Shown one piece after another: positions 1 through 12,200 of a DNA stretch of 64,000 nt (within the stretch, counting starts at the first letter, position 1; the number at the start of each line of letters is the position of its first letter). The stretch comes from Ariolimax columbianus (Eukaryota > Mollusca > Gastropoda > Stylommatophora > Arionidae). The position numbers were made by a program, and so were the translations under genes. The notes below the pieces were generated by a model. That model saw only the letters and a list, made by a program, of their open reading frames with translations, made no database searches and had not been told where the DNA came from. The DNA is taken from positions 79,066,941 to 79,130,940 of the forward strand of contig JAVGWX010000004.1 of the NCBI GenBank assembly GCA_036924085.1, given 5' to 3'.

Positions 1-260
1 GCCACTTGAGCCGCATCAATCCCCACGCCCTTGTGTCACATTGCTCTCATGCGGATGAAACAGTTCGACGCCTATTCATTGAGTGCAAGGCGCTTGCTGA
101 CATGAGGAAAAGATTCTTACTGCCGACAACTGCCAACATACTGTACGAAGCAGTGACACAGCTGAATAAGACCTGTATCTATATAAGAATGGCATTGGGC
201 TGCCAAGTGCAGGCTTGCTAAGCAGCTATGGGATAATAACAACAACAAGAAATACGTAAT
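1..260 (+). mobile_element. 3' end of a non-LTR retrotransposon (C-terminal coding remnant)
   Basis: The + strand reads through a short cysteine/histidine-bearing segment (SHCSHADETVRRLF, then ECKALADMRKRF) and ends with MALGCQVQAC and a stop near 221. It is followed directly by an AT/AAC-rich tail (aataataacaacaacaag). This layout, a zinc-knuckle-like C-terminus and then a simple-repeat tail, is typical of CR1- or Jockey-like elements. The 5' part lies outside the window. Assignment to a clade is uncertain; the protein reading and the tail are what I see, and the family is inferred. Confidence 0.55.
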
Positions 261-1209
261 AATACATAGCAGACAACTTAAAACAGCCCATTCAACATTG
301 CATTTTCAAAGAAAAGTGTGCGCGCTGGTATGTTTTTTTTTACTTTTGATCACTGCTTTTAACCTTAGCTGTCTGTGGCATGAATACTGTATGAAATAAC
401 ATACACGTATTTACAAAATATAATTATGCATAATCATAAACCTGCGTTTTCAAAAACGCATGAAAAAGACACAGAGCGATCACAATGGCGTCAAATGACG
501 TCATGCTCTCTGGCAAATGGATGTTACAGTTGAGAGATTTATACAGTTCATCCATGCATGCAGTGTACCACCGCCGATCTATTTGATAGAGCTCTGTCGC
601 AGACGGTAAAATGGTCAGCTCTATTCTATTGCACTGTGTACTCACGCTAAACAAATTCATTCAAGAAACACTAAATCTGAACACAATACAACATTTTATT
701 TATTCAAGTAACGCTGCCAACTATAATCTCTCTAACTACTTAAATTCTTTCTTTCACACGCTTATCTAAAACACTCCTACCGCTAAAATCTAACCTTATC
801 GATTCTGTTATTTCCAGGTTCTTTCTTCTCTCCTAACCTGGTCTTCTGCGATAGAACTTGGTTGCGGATTGCCGCTGTTGGTGAAGCTCGTAGGTTCTGA
901 ACCCAGATCGGTGTTCTTGTTCCTCTTTGTTGGCGGTAGATCAAAGTGGTCTCAATGTGGTCAGAATAGACTGCATGAAATATAATCCATGGGATCACTG
1001 TGAAACTGCCTCTAGGTACGACCGACGACTTACATTCACGTGATCAAGGTGATGTCGACTTGATCAGTAGTACTGCGTCATTATGATGAATGTGATGAAT
1101 GGCAGACTGCTTCTATAGGCTACTGACTACTTGTAAATATGGCCACTACATTATATGAGAGTAGTTACCTTGCTGATGTGTGTCTATTTCAACCGCATCT
1201 CTCCGTTGC
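261..1209. other. Unannotated AT-rich sequence, no gene seen
   Basis: Mostly unique AT-rich DNA with only short ORFs (longest under 80 codons) and no recognisable protein. The stretch around 840-960 is less AT-rich but I could not relate it to any family. Confidence 0.5.
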
Positions 1210-1314
1210 TTGCCATCCACTGAGCGTCTTTTTCCAAATGTATCTCTGTCTCTGAAGTGAAATGTTCTCATGTAATCTGGTTCTCAACTCAAATCTGCCT
1301 CACTCTGTTGCCTG
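1210..1314. repeat. Diverged edge copy of the 79-bp array
   Basis: Contains the array words ccactgagcgtct, tgttctcatgtaatctgg and ctgcctcactctgt in order, but with an extra stretch of about 26 bp (tttttccaaatgtatctctg). It is the decayed first unit of the array that follows. Confidence 0.7.
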
Positions 1315-4300
1315 CTCTCCACTGAGCGTCTCTCTCGAAAGTGTTCTCATGTAATCTGGTTCTCAACTCAAATCTGCCTCACTCTGTCGCCTGCTCTCCA
1401 CTGAGCGTCTCTCTCGAACGTGTTCTCATGTAATCTGGTTCTCAACTCAAATCTGCCTCACTCTGTCACCTGCTCTTCACCGAGCGTCTCTCTCGAAAGT
1501 GTTCTCATGTAATCTGGTTCTCAACTCAAATCTGCCTCACTCTGTCGCCTGCTCTCCACTGAGCGTCTCTCTAGAACGTGTTCTCATGTAATCTGGTTCT
1601 CAACTCAAATCTGCCTCACTCTGTCGCCTGCTCTCCACTGAGCGTCTCTCTCGAAAGTGTTCTCATGTAATCTGGTTCTCAACTCAAATCTGCCTCACTC
1701 TGTCGCCTGCTCTCCACTGAGCGTCTCTCTCGAACGTGTTCTCATGTAATCTGGTTCTCAACTCAAATCTGCCTCACTCTGTCGCCTGCTCTCCACCGAG
1801 CGTCTCTCTCGAAAGTGTTCTCATGTAATCTGGTTCTCAACTCAAATCTGCCTCACTCTGTCGCCTGCTCTCCACTGAGCGTCTCTCTCGAACGTGTTCT
1901 CATGTAATCTGGTTCTCAACTCAAATCTGCCTCACTCTGTCGCCTGCTCTCCACTGAGCGTCTCTCTCGAACGTGTTCTCATGTAATCTGGTTCTCAACT
2001 CAAATCTGCCTCACTCTGTCGCCTGCTCTCCACTGAGCGTCTCTCTCGAAAGTGTTCTCATGTAATCTGGTTCTCAACTCAAATCTGCCTCACTCTGTCG
2101 CCTGCTCTCCACTGAGCGTCTCTCTCGAAAGTGTTCTCATGTAATCTGGTTCTCAACTCAAATCTGCCTCACTCTGTCGCCTGCTCTCCACTGAGCGTCT
2201 CTCTCGAAAGTGTTCTCATGTAATCTGGTTCTCAACTCAAATCTGCCTCACTCTGTCGCCTGCTCTCCACTGAGCGTCTCTCTCGAAAGTGTTCTCATGT
2301 AATCTGGTTCTCAACTCAAATCTGCCTCACTCTGTCGCCTGCTCTCCACTGAGCGTCTCTCTCGAAAGTGTTCTCATGTAATCTGGTTCTCAACTCAAAT
2401 CTGCCTCACTCTGTCGCCTGCTCTCCACTGAGCGTCTCTCTCGAACGTGTTCTCATGTAATCTGGTTCTCAACTCAAATCTGCCTCACTCTGTCGCCTGC
2501 TCTCCACTGAGCGTCTCTCTCGAACGTGTTCTCATGTAATCTGGTTCTCAACTCAAATCTGCCTCACTCTGTCGCCTGCTCTCCACTGAGAGTCTCTCTC
2601 GAAAGTGTTCTCGTGTAATCTGGTTCTCAACTCAAATCTGCCTCACTCTGTCGCCTGCTCTCCACTGAGCGTCTCTCTCGAAAGTGCTCTCATGTAATCT
2701 GGTTCTCAACTCAAATCTGCCTCACTCTGTCACCTGCTCTCCACCGAGCGTCTCTCTCGAACGTGTTCTCATGTAATCTGGTTCTCAACTCAAATCTGCC
2801 TCACTCTGTCGCCTGCTCTCCACCGAGCGTCTCTCTCGAAAGTGTTCTCATGTAATCTGGTTCTCAACTCAAATCTGCCTCACTCTGTCGCCTGCTCTCC
2901 ACTGAGCGTCTCTCTCGAAAGTGTTCTCATGTAATCTGGTTCTCAACTCAATTCTGCCTCACTCTGTCGCCTGCTCTCCACTGAGCGTCTCTCTCGAACG
3001 TGTTCTCATGTAATCTGGTTCTCAACTCAAATCTGCCTCACTCTGTCGCCTGCTTTCCACTGAGCGTCTCTCTCGAACGTGTTCTCATGTAATCTGGTTC
3101 TCAACTCAAATCTGCCTCACTCTGTCACCTGCTCTCCACTGAGCGTCTCTCTCGAACGTGTTCTCATGTAATCTGGTTCTCAACTCAAATCTGCCTCACT
3201 CTGTCGCCTGCTCTCCACTGAGCGTCTCTCTCGAAAGTGTTCTCATGTAATCTGGTTCTCAACTCAAATCTGCCTCACTCTGTCGCCTGCTCTCCACTGA
3301 GCGTCTCTCTCGAACGTGTTCTCATGTAATCTGGTTCTCAACTCAAATCTGCCTCACTCTGTCGCCTGCTCTCCACTGAGCGTCTCTCTCGAACGTGTTC
3401 TCATGTAATCTGGTTCTCAACTCAAATCTGCCTCACTCTGTCGCCTGCTCTCCACTGAGCGTCTCTCTCGAACGTGTTCTCATGTAATCTGGTTCTCAAC
3501 TCAAATCTGCCTCACTCTGTCGCCTGCTCTCCACTGAGCGTCTCTCTCGAACGTGTTCTCATGTAATCTGGTTCTCAACTCAAATCTGCCTCACTCTGTC
3601 GCCTGCTCTCCACTGAGCGTCTCTCTCGAAAGTGTTCTCATGTAATCTGGTTCTCAACTCAAATCTGCCTCACTCTGTCGCCTGCTCTCCACTGAGCGTC
3701 TCTCTCGAACGTGTTCTCATGTAATCTGGTTCTCAACTCAAATCTGCCTCACTCTGTCGCCTGCTCTCCACTGAGCGTCTCTCTCGAACGTGTTCTCATG
3801 TAATCTGGTTCTCAACTCAAATCTGCCTCACTCTGTCGCCTGCTCTCCACCGAGCGTCTCTCTCGAAAGTGTTCTCATGTAATCTGGTTCTCAACTCAAA
3901 TCTGCCTCACTCTGTCGCCTGCTCTCCACTGAGCGTCTCTCTCGAACGTGTTCTCATGTAATCTGGTTCTCAACTCAAATCTGCCTCACTCTGTCGCCTG
4001 CTCTCCACTGAGCGTCTCTCTCGAACGTGTTCTCATGTAATCTGGTTCTCAACTCAAATCTGCCTCACTCTGTCGCCTGCTCTCCACTGAGCGTCTCTCT
4101 CGAACGTGTTCTCATGTAATCTGGTTCTCAACTCAAATCTGCCTCACTCTGTCGCCTGCTCTCCACTGAGCGTCTCTCTCGAACGTGTTCTCATGTAATC
4201 TGGTTCTCAACTCAAATCTGCCTCACTCTGTCGCCTGCTCTCCACTGAGCGTCTCTCTCGAACGTGTTCTCATGTAATCTGGTTCTCAACTCAAATCTGC

Positions 4301-4510
4301 CTCACTCTGTCGCCTGCTCTCCACTGAGCGTCTCTCTAGAACGTGTTCTCATGTAATCTGGTTCTCAACTCAAATCTGCCTCACTCTGTCGCCTGCTCTC
4401 CACTGAGCGTCTCTCTCGAACGTGTTCTCATGTAATCTGGTTCTCAACTCAAATCTGCCTCACTCTGTCGCCTGCTCTCCACTGAGCGTCTATCTCGAAC
4501 GTGTTCTCTG
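1315..4510. repeat. 79-bp minisatellite, about 40.5 copies
   Basis: Units begin with ctctccactgagcgtct. I followed unit starts from 1315 (1394, 1473, 1552, 1631 ...) to 4475, and every step checked is exactly 79 bp, so there is essentially no indel drift over 3.2 kb. The main variant site is cgaaCgtg versus cgaaAgtg. Rarer variants are ccaccgag, tgtcacc and ctagaacg. The last unit breaks off at about 4507 into unrelated sequence. The length is not a multiple of three and no long ORF crosses it, so it is non-coding. Confidence 0.95.
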
Positions 4511-4591
4511 GTAATGATCTAAGTCGACCGCTCTCCACGGCCTATCTCAAGTAACCCCCCCCCCCCTTTTTTTTATTTTTTACATTTTATG

Positions 4592-4705
4592 TGTCTGCCT
4601 CACTATTTTCTACTGGCGGAGGCGCGCCTATTCCACCCCAGACTGTAGTCAATGTGGACGATATTATGACTCCTAAACCAGTGCTTGGATGCGTGTGTGT
4701 ATCTG
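4592..4705 (+). repeat. Dispersed repeat, copy A
   Basis: Shares gcctcact, ttctactggcggaggcgcgc, ttccaccccagac, gtagtc and aaaccagtgctt in the same order with the copy at 5187-5300, with substitutions and small indels between. Family unknown; it could be the terminus of a transposon or a SINE body. Confidence 0.7.
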
Positions 4706-5186
4706 TCTGTACCTAACCTGGTGTTTCCATGATGTTCCTCCACGTGTTCCTCCCCATTTGTTTATCCTTTAGTTGTCCTTCGTAGGAATTTGGTTGCAAT
4801 TTTCATTTTCCTGTGTTCCTCGGTTTACACTGTCGAGTTTCTGAGACAAAATATGCACAATTGTTCTCCTGAGACCATTTTGGGAATGAGTATATTTATT
4901 TTCCTGCATAATTGATCCGGACCCCTTTTATTTATTTATTTATTTCCAGATTTAAATGTTCTGTTTTTGTTGTTGTTTTGTTTTACCCACGGATTATAAT
5001 AGGTCAAATTTAGTAGAATGTGGCCACACGAAGCACCATACTTTTCAATTCTTGCGTCTTCAATTCGCGAGGTAAACCAATGGCCATGTCATTCTCAGAT
5101 CTAACACCGTACGTGGAAGATGGATTTCTTGCAGTTGTCACACTTGACACGCAAGAACATACATGTTTTTTGTTGTTGCTTAGATG

Positions 5187-5300
5187 TTTGCCTCACTAGT
5201 TTCTACTGGCGGAGGCGCGCGATTTTCCACCCCAGACCGTAGTCCATTGGGCGATATCAGGACGCATAAACCAGTGCTTCGATGAATGTATGCGTCAGAA
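5187..5300 (+). repeat. Dispersed repeat, copy B
   Basis: Second, same-orientation copy of the sequence at 4592-4705, about 595 bp downstream, with roughly 80 percent identity judged by eye. Confidence 0.7.
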
Positions 5301-5549
5301 TGTACCTATGCTAGGTTTGTGCGCCCTCAGAAGCTAGCCCAACCAAAGTGCAATGGAAGGGCCTCACCATGAGGGCGCGTGTGAAAGTTGTGCAAGTGTG
5401 TGACTGTAGGACAGAGTCAAATGAAACAGAGTGAGGTGAGAGAAGAGAGAGAAGAGTTGCGAATAATGGCGAAGTTTGGCTGCCCCAACATATTCTTTGG
5501 ACTGTTCCTCAAAATGCATGATGGCACGTGTACTGCACGAATGAGAATT

Positions 5550-5559
5550 ATATGTATAT

Positions 5560-5645
<86 letters not shown>

Positions 5646-5705
5646 GGAGAGGGAGAGGGAGGGAGAGACAGACAGACAGAGAGAAATAGAGAAAGAGAAA
5701 GAGAG
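5550..5705. repeat. (TA)n-(GA)n compound microsatellite
   Basis: An AT dinucleotide tract (about 5553-5601) passes straight into a GA tract (about 5602-5636) and then into gagaggg and gacagaca variants. ORFs on the minus strand here (SLSLSL, YIYIYI) are translations of the repeat. Confidence 0.9.
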
Positions 5706-5889
5706 ACAAGAGTGAGAAAAGATTTGCGGAATCGTGTAGAGCTGAACAATGCCGAGTGTTACCATTTGTCAGTACTTCCTCGGGAATAACTAGAGACCAT
5801 CGAATTTGGGCAAAGTTTGGTTCATACATAAAACAGATTAGGGGCCTCAACCAGTAGGGGATTTCCCTCCACTACCAGCTATGTAGGTT

Positions 5890-7195
5890 TATAGCTTCTT
5901 AAGCTGATGTGAGTCTATCCCGTCTTAAACTGATGTGAGTCTATCCCGTCTTAAACTGATGTGAGTCTATCCCACCTTAAGCTGATGTGAGGCTACCCAT
6001 CTTTAAGCTGATGTGAGTCTATCCTGCCTTAGGGTGATGTGAGTATTACCCCTTTAGCTGATGTGAGTCTATCTTGCCTTAAGGTGATGTGAGTCTATCC
6101 CGCCTTATGCTAATGAGTCTATCACGCCTTTAGCTAATGTAAGTCTGTCACGCCTTAAGCTGATGTAAGTCTATTACGCCTTAAGCTGATGTGAGTCTAT
6201 CCCGTCTTAAGTTGATGTAAGTCTATCTTGATATAGGTTGATGTAGGTCTATCATGCCATAAGCTGATGTAAGTCTATCACGCCTTAAGCTGATGTGAGT
6301 CCATTCCTCCATAAGCTGATGTGAGTATATCCCTCCCTAATCTGATGTGAGTCTATCCTGTCTTAAACTGATGTGAGTAAATCCCGTCTTAAGCAGATAT
6401 GAGTAAATCCCGTCTTAAGCTGATGTGAGTCTATTACCCCTTAAGCTGATGGGAGTCTATCCCGCCGTAAGATGATGTGAGTCTATCCCGCCTTATGCTA
6501 ATGGCAGTATATCACGCCTTTAGCTAGTGTAAGTCTGTCACGCCTTGATCTGATGTAAGTCTATCACGCCGTAAGCTGATGTGAGTCTATCCCGTCTTAA
6601 GTTGATGTAAGTCTATTATGATATAGGTTGATGTAAGTCTATCATGCCATAACCTGATGTAAGTCTATCACGCCTTAAGCTGATGTGAGTCTGTCACGCC
6701 TTAAGTTGATGTGAGTCTGTCCCTCCATTATCTGATGTGAGTCTATCCCGTCTTACGCTGATGGGAGTAAATCCCGTCTTAAGCTGATATGAGTAAATCC
6801 CGTCTTAAGCTGATGTGAGTCTATTACCCCTTTAGCTGACTTGAGTCTATCCCGAATTAAGCTGATGTGAGTCTATTACCCCTTTATCTGATATGAGTCT
6901 ATCCCGCCTTAAGCTGATGTGAGTCTATCCCTCCTTAAGCTGATGTGAGTCTATCCCGCCTTAAGCTGATGTGAGTCTATCCTGCCTTAAGCTGATGTGA
7001 GTCTATCCCTCCTTAAGCTGATGTGAGTCTATCCCGCCGTAAGCTGATGTGAGTCTATCCCGCCTTATGCTATTGGCAGTATATCAAGCCTTTAGCTAAT
7101 GTAAGTCTATCCCGCCTTAAGCTGATGTGAGTCAATCATGCCATAAGCTGATGTAAGTCTATCACGCTTTAAGCTGATGTAAATCTATCATGCCA
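5890..7195. repeat. 26-bp degenerate minisatellite, about 50 copies
   Basis: The unit core is aagctgatgtgagtctatcc followed by cgcctt. The step is 26 bp (for example aagctgatgt at 6911, next aagc at 6937). Copies differ a lot (gtaagt/gtgagt, cccgcc/cacgcc/ccctcc, aagc/atgc/tagc). Runs of variant copies recur as blocks: the order near 6105-6260 is repeated near 6490-6665. This looks much older than the 79-bp and 53-bp arrays. Confidence 0.9.
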
Positions 7196-7357
7196 AAAGG
7201 AAATATCTACAAACTAAGAAAATAATAAGAATAATAAGAAGAAACAAAGAAGAAAAAGAAGAGAACACAAAAGAGAATAACCGAAGAACAGGAAGATGAT
7301 GCAGAAAAAAAAAGTTTAAGAAGAACAGCAGTTAGATCGGAGCACTGAGGAAATTAG
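7196..7357. repeat. Purine-rich spacer between two arrays
   Basis: A-rich, almost pure purine on the + strand (aagaagaaacaaagaagaaa and similar) with no gene. It separates the 26-bp array from the 53-bp satellite. Confidence 0.7.
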
Positions 7358-8299
7358 ACGAGAAGTGAATAATCAGGTTGGGACACTTGTAACCACAACG
7401 TCCTACCCCTAGGAGAAGTGAAGAATCAGGTTGGGACACTTGTAACCACAACGTCTTACCCCTAGGAGAAGTGAAGAATCAGGTTGGGACACTTGTAACC
7501 ACAACGTCTTGCCCCTAAGAGAAGTGAATAATCAGGTTGGGACACTTGTAACCACAACGTCTTACCCCTAGGAGGAGTGAAGAATCAGGTTGGGACACTT
7601 GTAACCACAACGTCTTGCCCCTAAGAGAAGTGAATAATCAGGTTGGGACACTTGTAACCACAACGTCTTACCCCTAGGAGGAGTGAAGAATCAGGTTGGG
7701 ACACTTGTAACCACAACGTCTTACCCCTACGAGGAGTGAATAATCAGGTTGGGACACTTGTAACCACAACGTCTTACCCCTAGGAGGAGTGAAGAATCAG
7801 GTTGGGACACTTGTAACCACAACGTCTTACCCCTAGGAGGAGTGAAGAATGAGGTTGGGACACTTGTAACCACAACGTCTTACCCCTAGGAGAAGTGAAT
7901 AATCAGGTTGGGACACTTGTAACCACAACGTCTTACCCCTAGGAGGAGTGAAGAATCAGGTTGGGACACTTGTAACCACAACGTCTTACCCCTAGGAGGA
8001 GTGAAGAATCAGGTTGGGACACTTGTAACCACAACGTCTTACCCCTAGGAGAAGTGAAGAATCAGGTTGGGACACTTGTAACCACAACGTCTTACCCCTA
8101 GGAGAAGTGAAGAATCAGGTTGGGACACTTGTAACCACAACGTCTTACCCCTAGGAGGAGTGAAGAATCAGGTTGGAACACTTGTAACCACAACGTCTTA
8201 CCCCTAGGAGAAGTGAAGAATCAGGTTGGGACACTTGTAACCACAACGTCTTACCTCTAGGAGAAGTGAAGAATCAGGTTGGGACACTTGTAACCACAA

Positions 8300-11200
8300 C
8301 GTCTTACCCCTAGGAGAAGTGAAGAATCAGGTTGGAACACTTGTAACCACAACGTCTTACCCCTAGGAGAAATCAAGAATCGGGTTGGGACACTTGTAAC
8401 CACAACGTCTTACCCCTAGGAGGAGTGAATAATCAGGTTGGGACACTTGTAACCACAACGTCTTACCCCTAGGAGGAGTGAAGAATCAGGTTGGGACACT
8501 TGTAACCACAACGTCTTACCCCTAGGAGGAGTGAAGAATGAGGTTGGGACACTTGTAACCACAACGTCTTACCCCTAGGAGAAGTGAATAATCAGGTTGG
8601 GAAATTGGAACCACAACGTCTTACCCCTAGGAGGAGTGAAGAATCAGGTTGGGACACTTGTAACCACAACGTCTTACCCCTAGGAGGAGTGAAGAATCAG
8701 GTTGGGACACTTGTAACCACAACGTCTTACCCCTAGGAGAAGTGAAGCATCAGGTTGGGACACTTGTAACCACAACGTCTTACCCCTAGGAGAAGTGAAG
8801 AATCAGGTTGGGACACTTGTAACCACAACGTCTTACCCCTAGGAGGAGTGAAGAATCAGGTTGGGACACTTGTAACCACAACGTCTTACCCCTAGGAGGA
8901 GTGAATAATCAGGTTGGGACACTTGTAACCACAACGTCTTACCCCTAGGAGGAGTGAAGAATCAGGTTGGGACACTTGTAACCACAACGTCTTACCCCTA
9001 GGAGAAGTGAAGAATCAGGTTGGAACACTTGTAACCACAACGTCTTACCCCCAGGAGAAATCAAGAATCGGGTTGGGACACTTGTAACCACAACGTCTTA
9101 CCCCTAGGAGGACTGAATAATCAGGTTGGGACACTTGTAACCACAACGTCTTACCCCTAGGAGGATTGAAGAATCAGGTTGGGACACTTGTAACCACAAC
9201 GTCTTACCCCTAGGAGAAGTGAAGAATCAGGTTGGGACACTTGTAACCACAACGTCTTACCCCTAGGAGAAGTGAAGAATCAGGTTGGAACACTTGTAAC
9301 CACAACGTCTTACCCCTAGGAGAAATCAAGAATCGGGTTGGGACACTTGTAACCACAACGTCTTACCCCTAGGAGGAGTGAAGAATCAGGTTGAAACACT
9401 TGTAACCACAACGGCTTACCCCTAGGAGAAATCAAGAATCAGGTTGGGACACTTGTAACCACACCGTCTTACCCCTAAGAGAAGTGAAGAATCAGGTTGG
9501 GACACTTGTAACCACAACGTCTTGCCCCTAAGAGAAGTGAATAATCAGGTTGGGACACTTGTAACCACAACGTCTTACCCCTAGGAGGAGTGAAGAATCA
9601 GGTTGGGACACTTGTAACCACAACGTCTTACCCCTAGGAGGAGTGAATAATCAGGTTGGGACACTTGTAACCACAACGTCTTACCCCTAGGAGGAGTGAA
9701 GAATCAGGTTGGGACACTTGTAACCACAACGTCTTACCCCTAGGAGGAGTGAAGAATGAGGTTGGGACACTTGTAACCACAACGTCTTACCCCTAGGAGA
9801 AGTGAAGAATCGGGTTGGGAAACTTGTAACCACAACGTCTTAACCCTAGGAGAAATGAAGAATGAGGTTGGGACACTTGTAACCACAACGTCTTACCCCT
9901 AGGAGAAGTAAGAATCAGGGATGGACACTTGTAACCACAACGTCTTACCCCTAGGAGAAGTGAAGCATCAGGTTGGGACTTGTAACCACAACGTCTTACC
10001 CCTAGGAGAAGTGAAGAATCAGTTTGGGACACTTGTAACCACAACGTCTTACCCCTAGGCGAAGTGAAGAATCAGGTTGGGACACTTGTAACCACAACGT
10101 CTTGCGCCTAGGAAAAGTGGAGAATCAGGTTGGGACACTTGTAACCACAACGTCTTACATCTAGGAGAAGTGAAGAATCAGGTTGGGACACTTGTAACCA
10201 CAACGTCTTACCCCTAGGAGAAGTGAAGAATCAGGTTGGGACACTTGTAACCACAAAGTCTTACATCTAGGAGAAGTGAAGAATCAGGTTGGGACACTTG
10301 TAACCACAACGTCTTACCTCTAGGAGAAGGAAAAAAATCAGGTTGGGACAATTGTTACCACAACGTCTTACCCCTAGGAGAAGTGAAGAATCAGGTTGGA
10401 ACACTTGTAACCACAACGTCTTACCCCTAGGAGAAATCAAGAATCGGGTTGGGACACTTGTAACCACAACGTCTTACCCCTAGGAGGAGTGAATAATCAG
10501 GTTGGGACACTTGTAACCACAACGTCTTACCCCTAGGAGGAGTGAAGAATCAGGTTGGGACACTTGTAACCACAACGTCTTACCCCTAGGAGGAGTGAAG
10601 AATGAGGTTGGGACATTTGTAACCACAACGTCTTACCCCTAGGAGAAGTGAATAATCAGGTTGGGACACTTGTAACCACAACGTCTTAACCCTAGGAGGA
10701 GTGAAGAATCAGGTTGGGACACTTGTAACCACAACGTCTTACCCCTAGGAGGAGTGAAGAATCAGTTTGGGACACTTGTAACCACAACGTCTTACCCCTA
10801 GGAGAAGTGAAGAATCAGGTTTGGACACTTGTAACCACAACGTCTTACCCCTAGGAGAAGTGAAGAATCAGGTTGGGACACTTGTAACCACAACGTCTTA
10901 CCCCTAGGAAGAGTGAAGAATCAGGTTGGGACACTTGTAACCACAACGTCTTACCCCTAGGAGGAGTGAATAATCAGGTTGGGACACTTGTAACCACAAC
11001 GTCTTACCCCTAGGAGGATTGAAGAATCAGGTTGGGACACTTGTAACCACAACGTCTTACCCCTAGGAGAAGTGAAGAATCAGGTTGGGACACTTGTAAC
11101 CACAACGTCTTACCCCTAGGAGAAGTGAAGAATCAGGTTGGAACACTTGTAACCACAACGTCTTACCCCTAGGAGAAATCAAGAATCGGGTTGGGACACT

Positions 11201-12200
11201 TGTAACCACAACGTCTTAACCCTAGGAGGAGTGAAGAATCAGGTTGGGACACTTGTAACCACAACGGCTTACCCCTAGGAGAAATCAAGAATCAGGTTGG
11301 GACACTTGTAACCACACCGTCTTACCCCTAAGAGAAGTGAAGAATCAGGTTGGGACACTTGTAACCACAACGTCTTGCCCCTAAGAGAAGTGAATAATCA
11401 GGTTGGGACACTTGTAACCACAACGTCTTACCCCTAGGAGGAGTGAAGAATCAGGTTGGGACACTTGTAACCACAACGTCTTACCCCTAGGAGGAGTGAA
11501 TAATCAGGTTGGGACACTTGTAACCACAACGTCTTACCCCTAGGAGGAGTGAAGAATCAGGTTGGGACACTTGTAACCACAACGTCTTACCCCTAGGAGG
11601 AGTGAAGAATGAGGTTGGGACACTTGTAACCACAACGTCTTACCCCTAGGAGAAGTGAAGAATCGGGTTGGGAAACTTGTAACCACAACGTCTTAACCCT
11701 AGGAGAAATGAAGAATGAGGTTGGGACACTTGTAACCACAACGTCTTACCCCTAGGAGAAGTGAAGAATCAGGGATGGACACTTGTAACCACAACGTCTT
11801 ACCCCTAGGAGAAGTGAAGCATCAGGTTGGGACTTGTAACCACAACGTCTTACCCCTAGGAGAAGTGAAGAATCAGTTTGGGACACTTGTAACCACAACG
11901 TCTTACCCCTAGGCGAAGTGAAGAATCAGGTTGGGACACTTGTAACCACAACGTCTTGCGCCTAGGAAAAGTGGAGAATCAGGTTGGGACACTTGTAACC
12001 ACAACGTCTTACATCTAGGAGAAGTGAAGAATCAGGTTGGGACACTTGTAACCACAACGTCTTACCCCTAGGAGAAGTGAAGAATCAGGTTGGGACACTT
12101 GTAACCACAAAGTCTTACATCTAGGAGAAGTGAAGAATCAGGTTGGGACACTTGTAACCACAACGTCTTACCTCTAGGAGAAGGAAAAAAATCAGGTTGG
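8300..12200. repeat. Duplicated block of about 1.85 kb (35 monomers) inside the satellite
   Basis: Rare variants recur in the same order: ccacaccgtc at 9461 and 11314, aggcgaagtg at 10057 and 11911, and the shortened monomer ggttgggacttgtaacc in both. Spacing is 1853-1854 bp, close to 35 x 53. Block edges are approximate. Confidence 0.8.

Larger units (their letters stand above)
4511..5550. other. Spacer with a homopolymer run and a dispersed repeat pair
   Basis: Non-coding. Holds a C-run then T-run (about 4547-4575), a (TTTA)n stretch near 4927-4945 and two copies of a roughly 110-bp repeat, described separately. Confidence 0.6.

Noticed and set aside
5890..7464. Possible common origin of the 26-bp and 53-bp arrays (53 is about twice 26; shared cgtctta)
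   Set aside because: Only a 7-base word is shared, with no further similarity around it. Probably chance.
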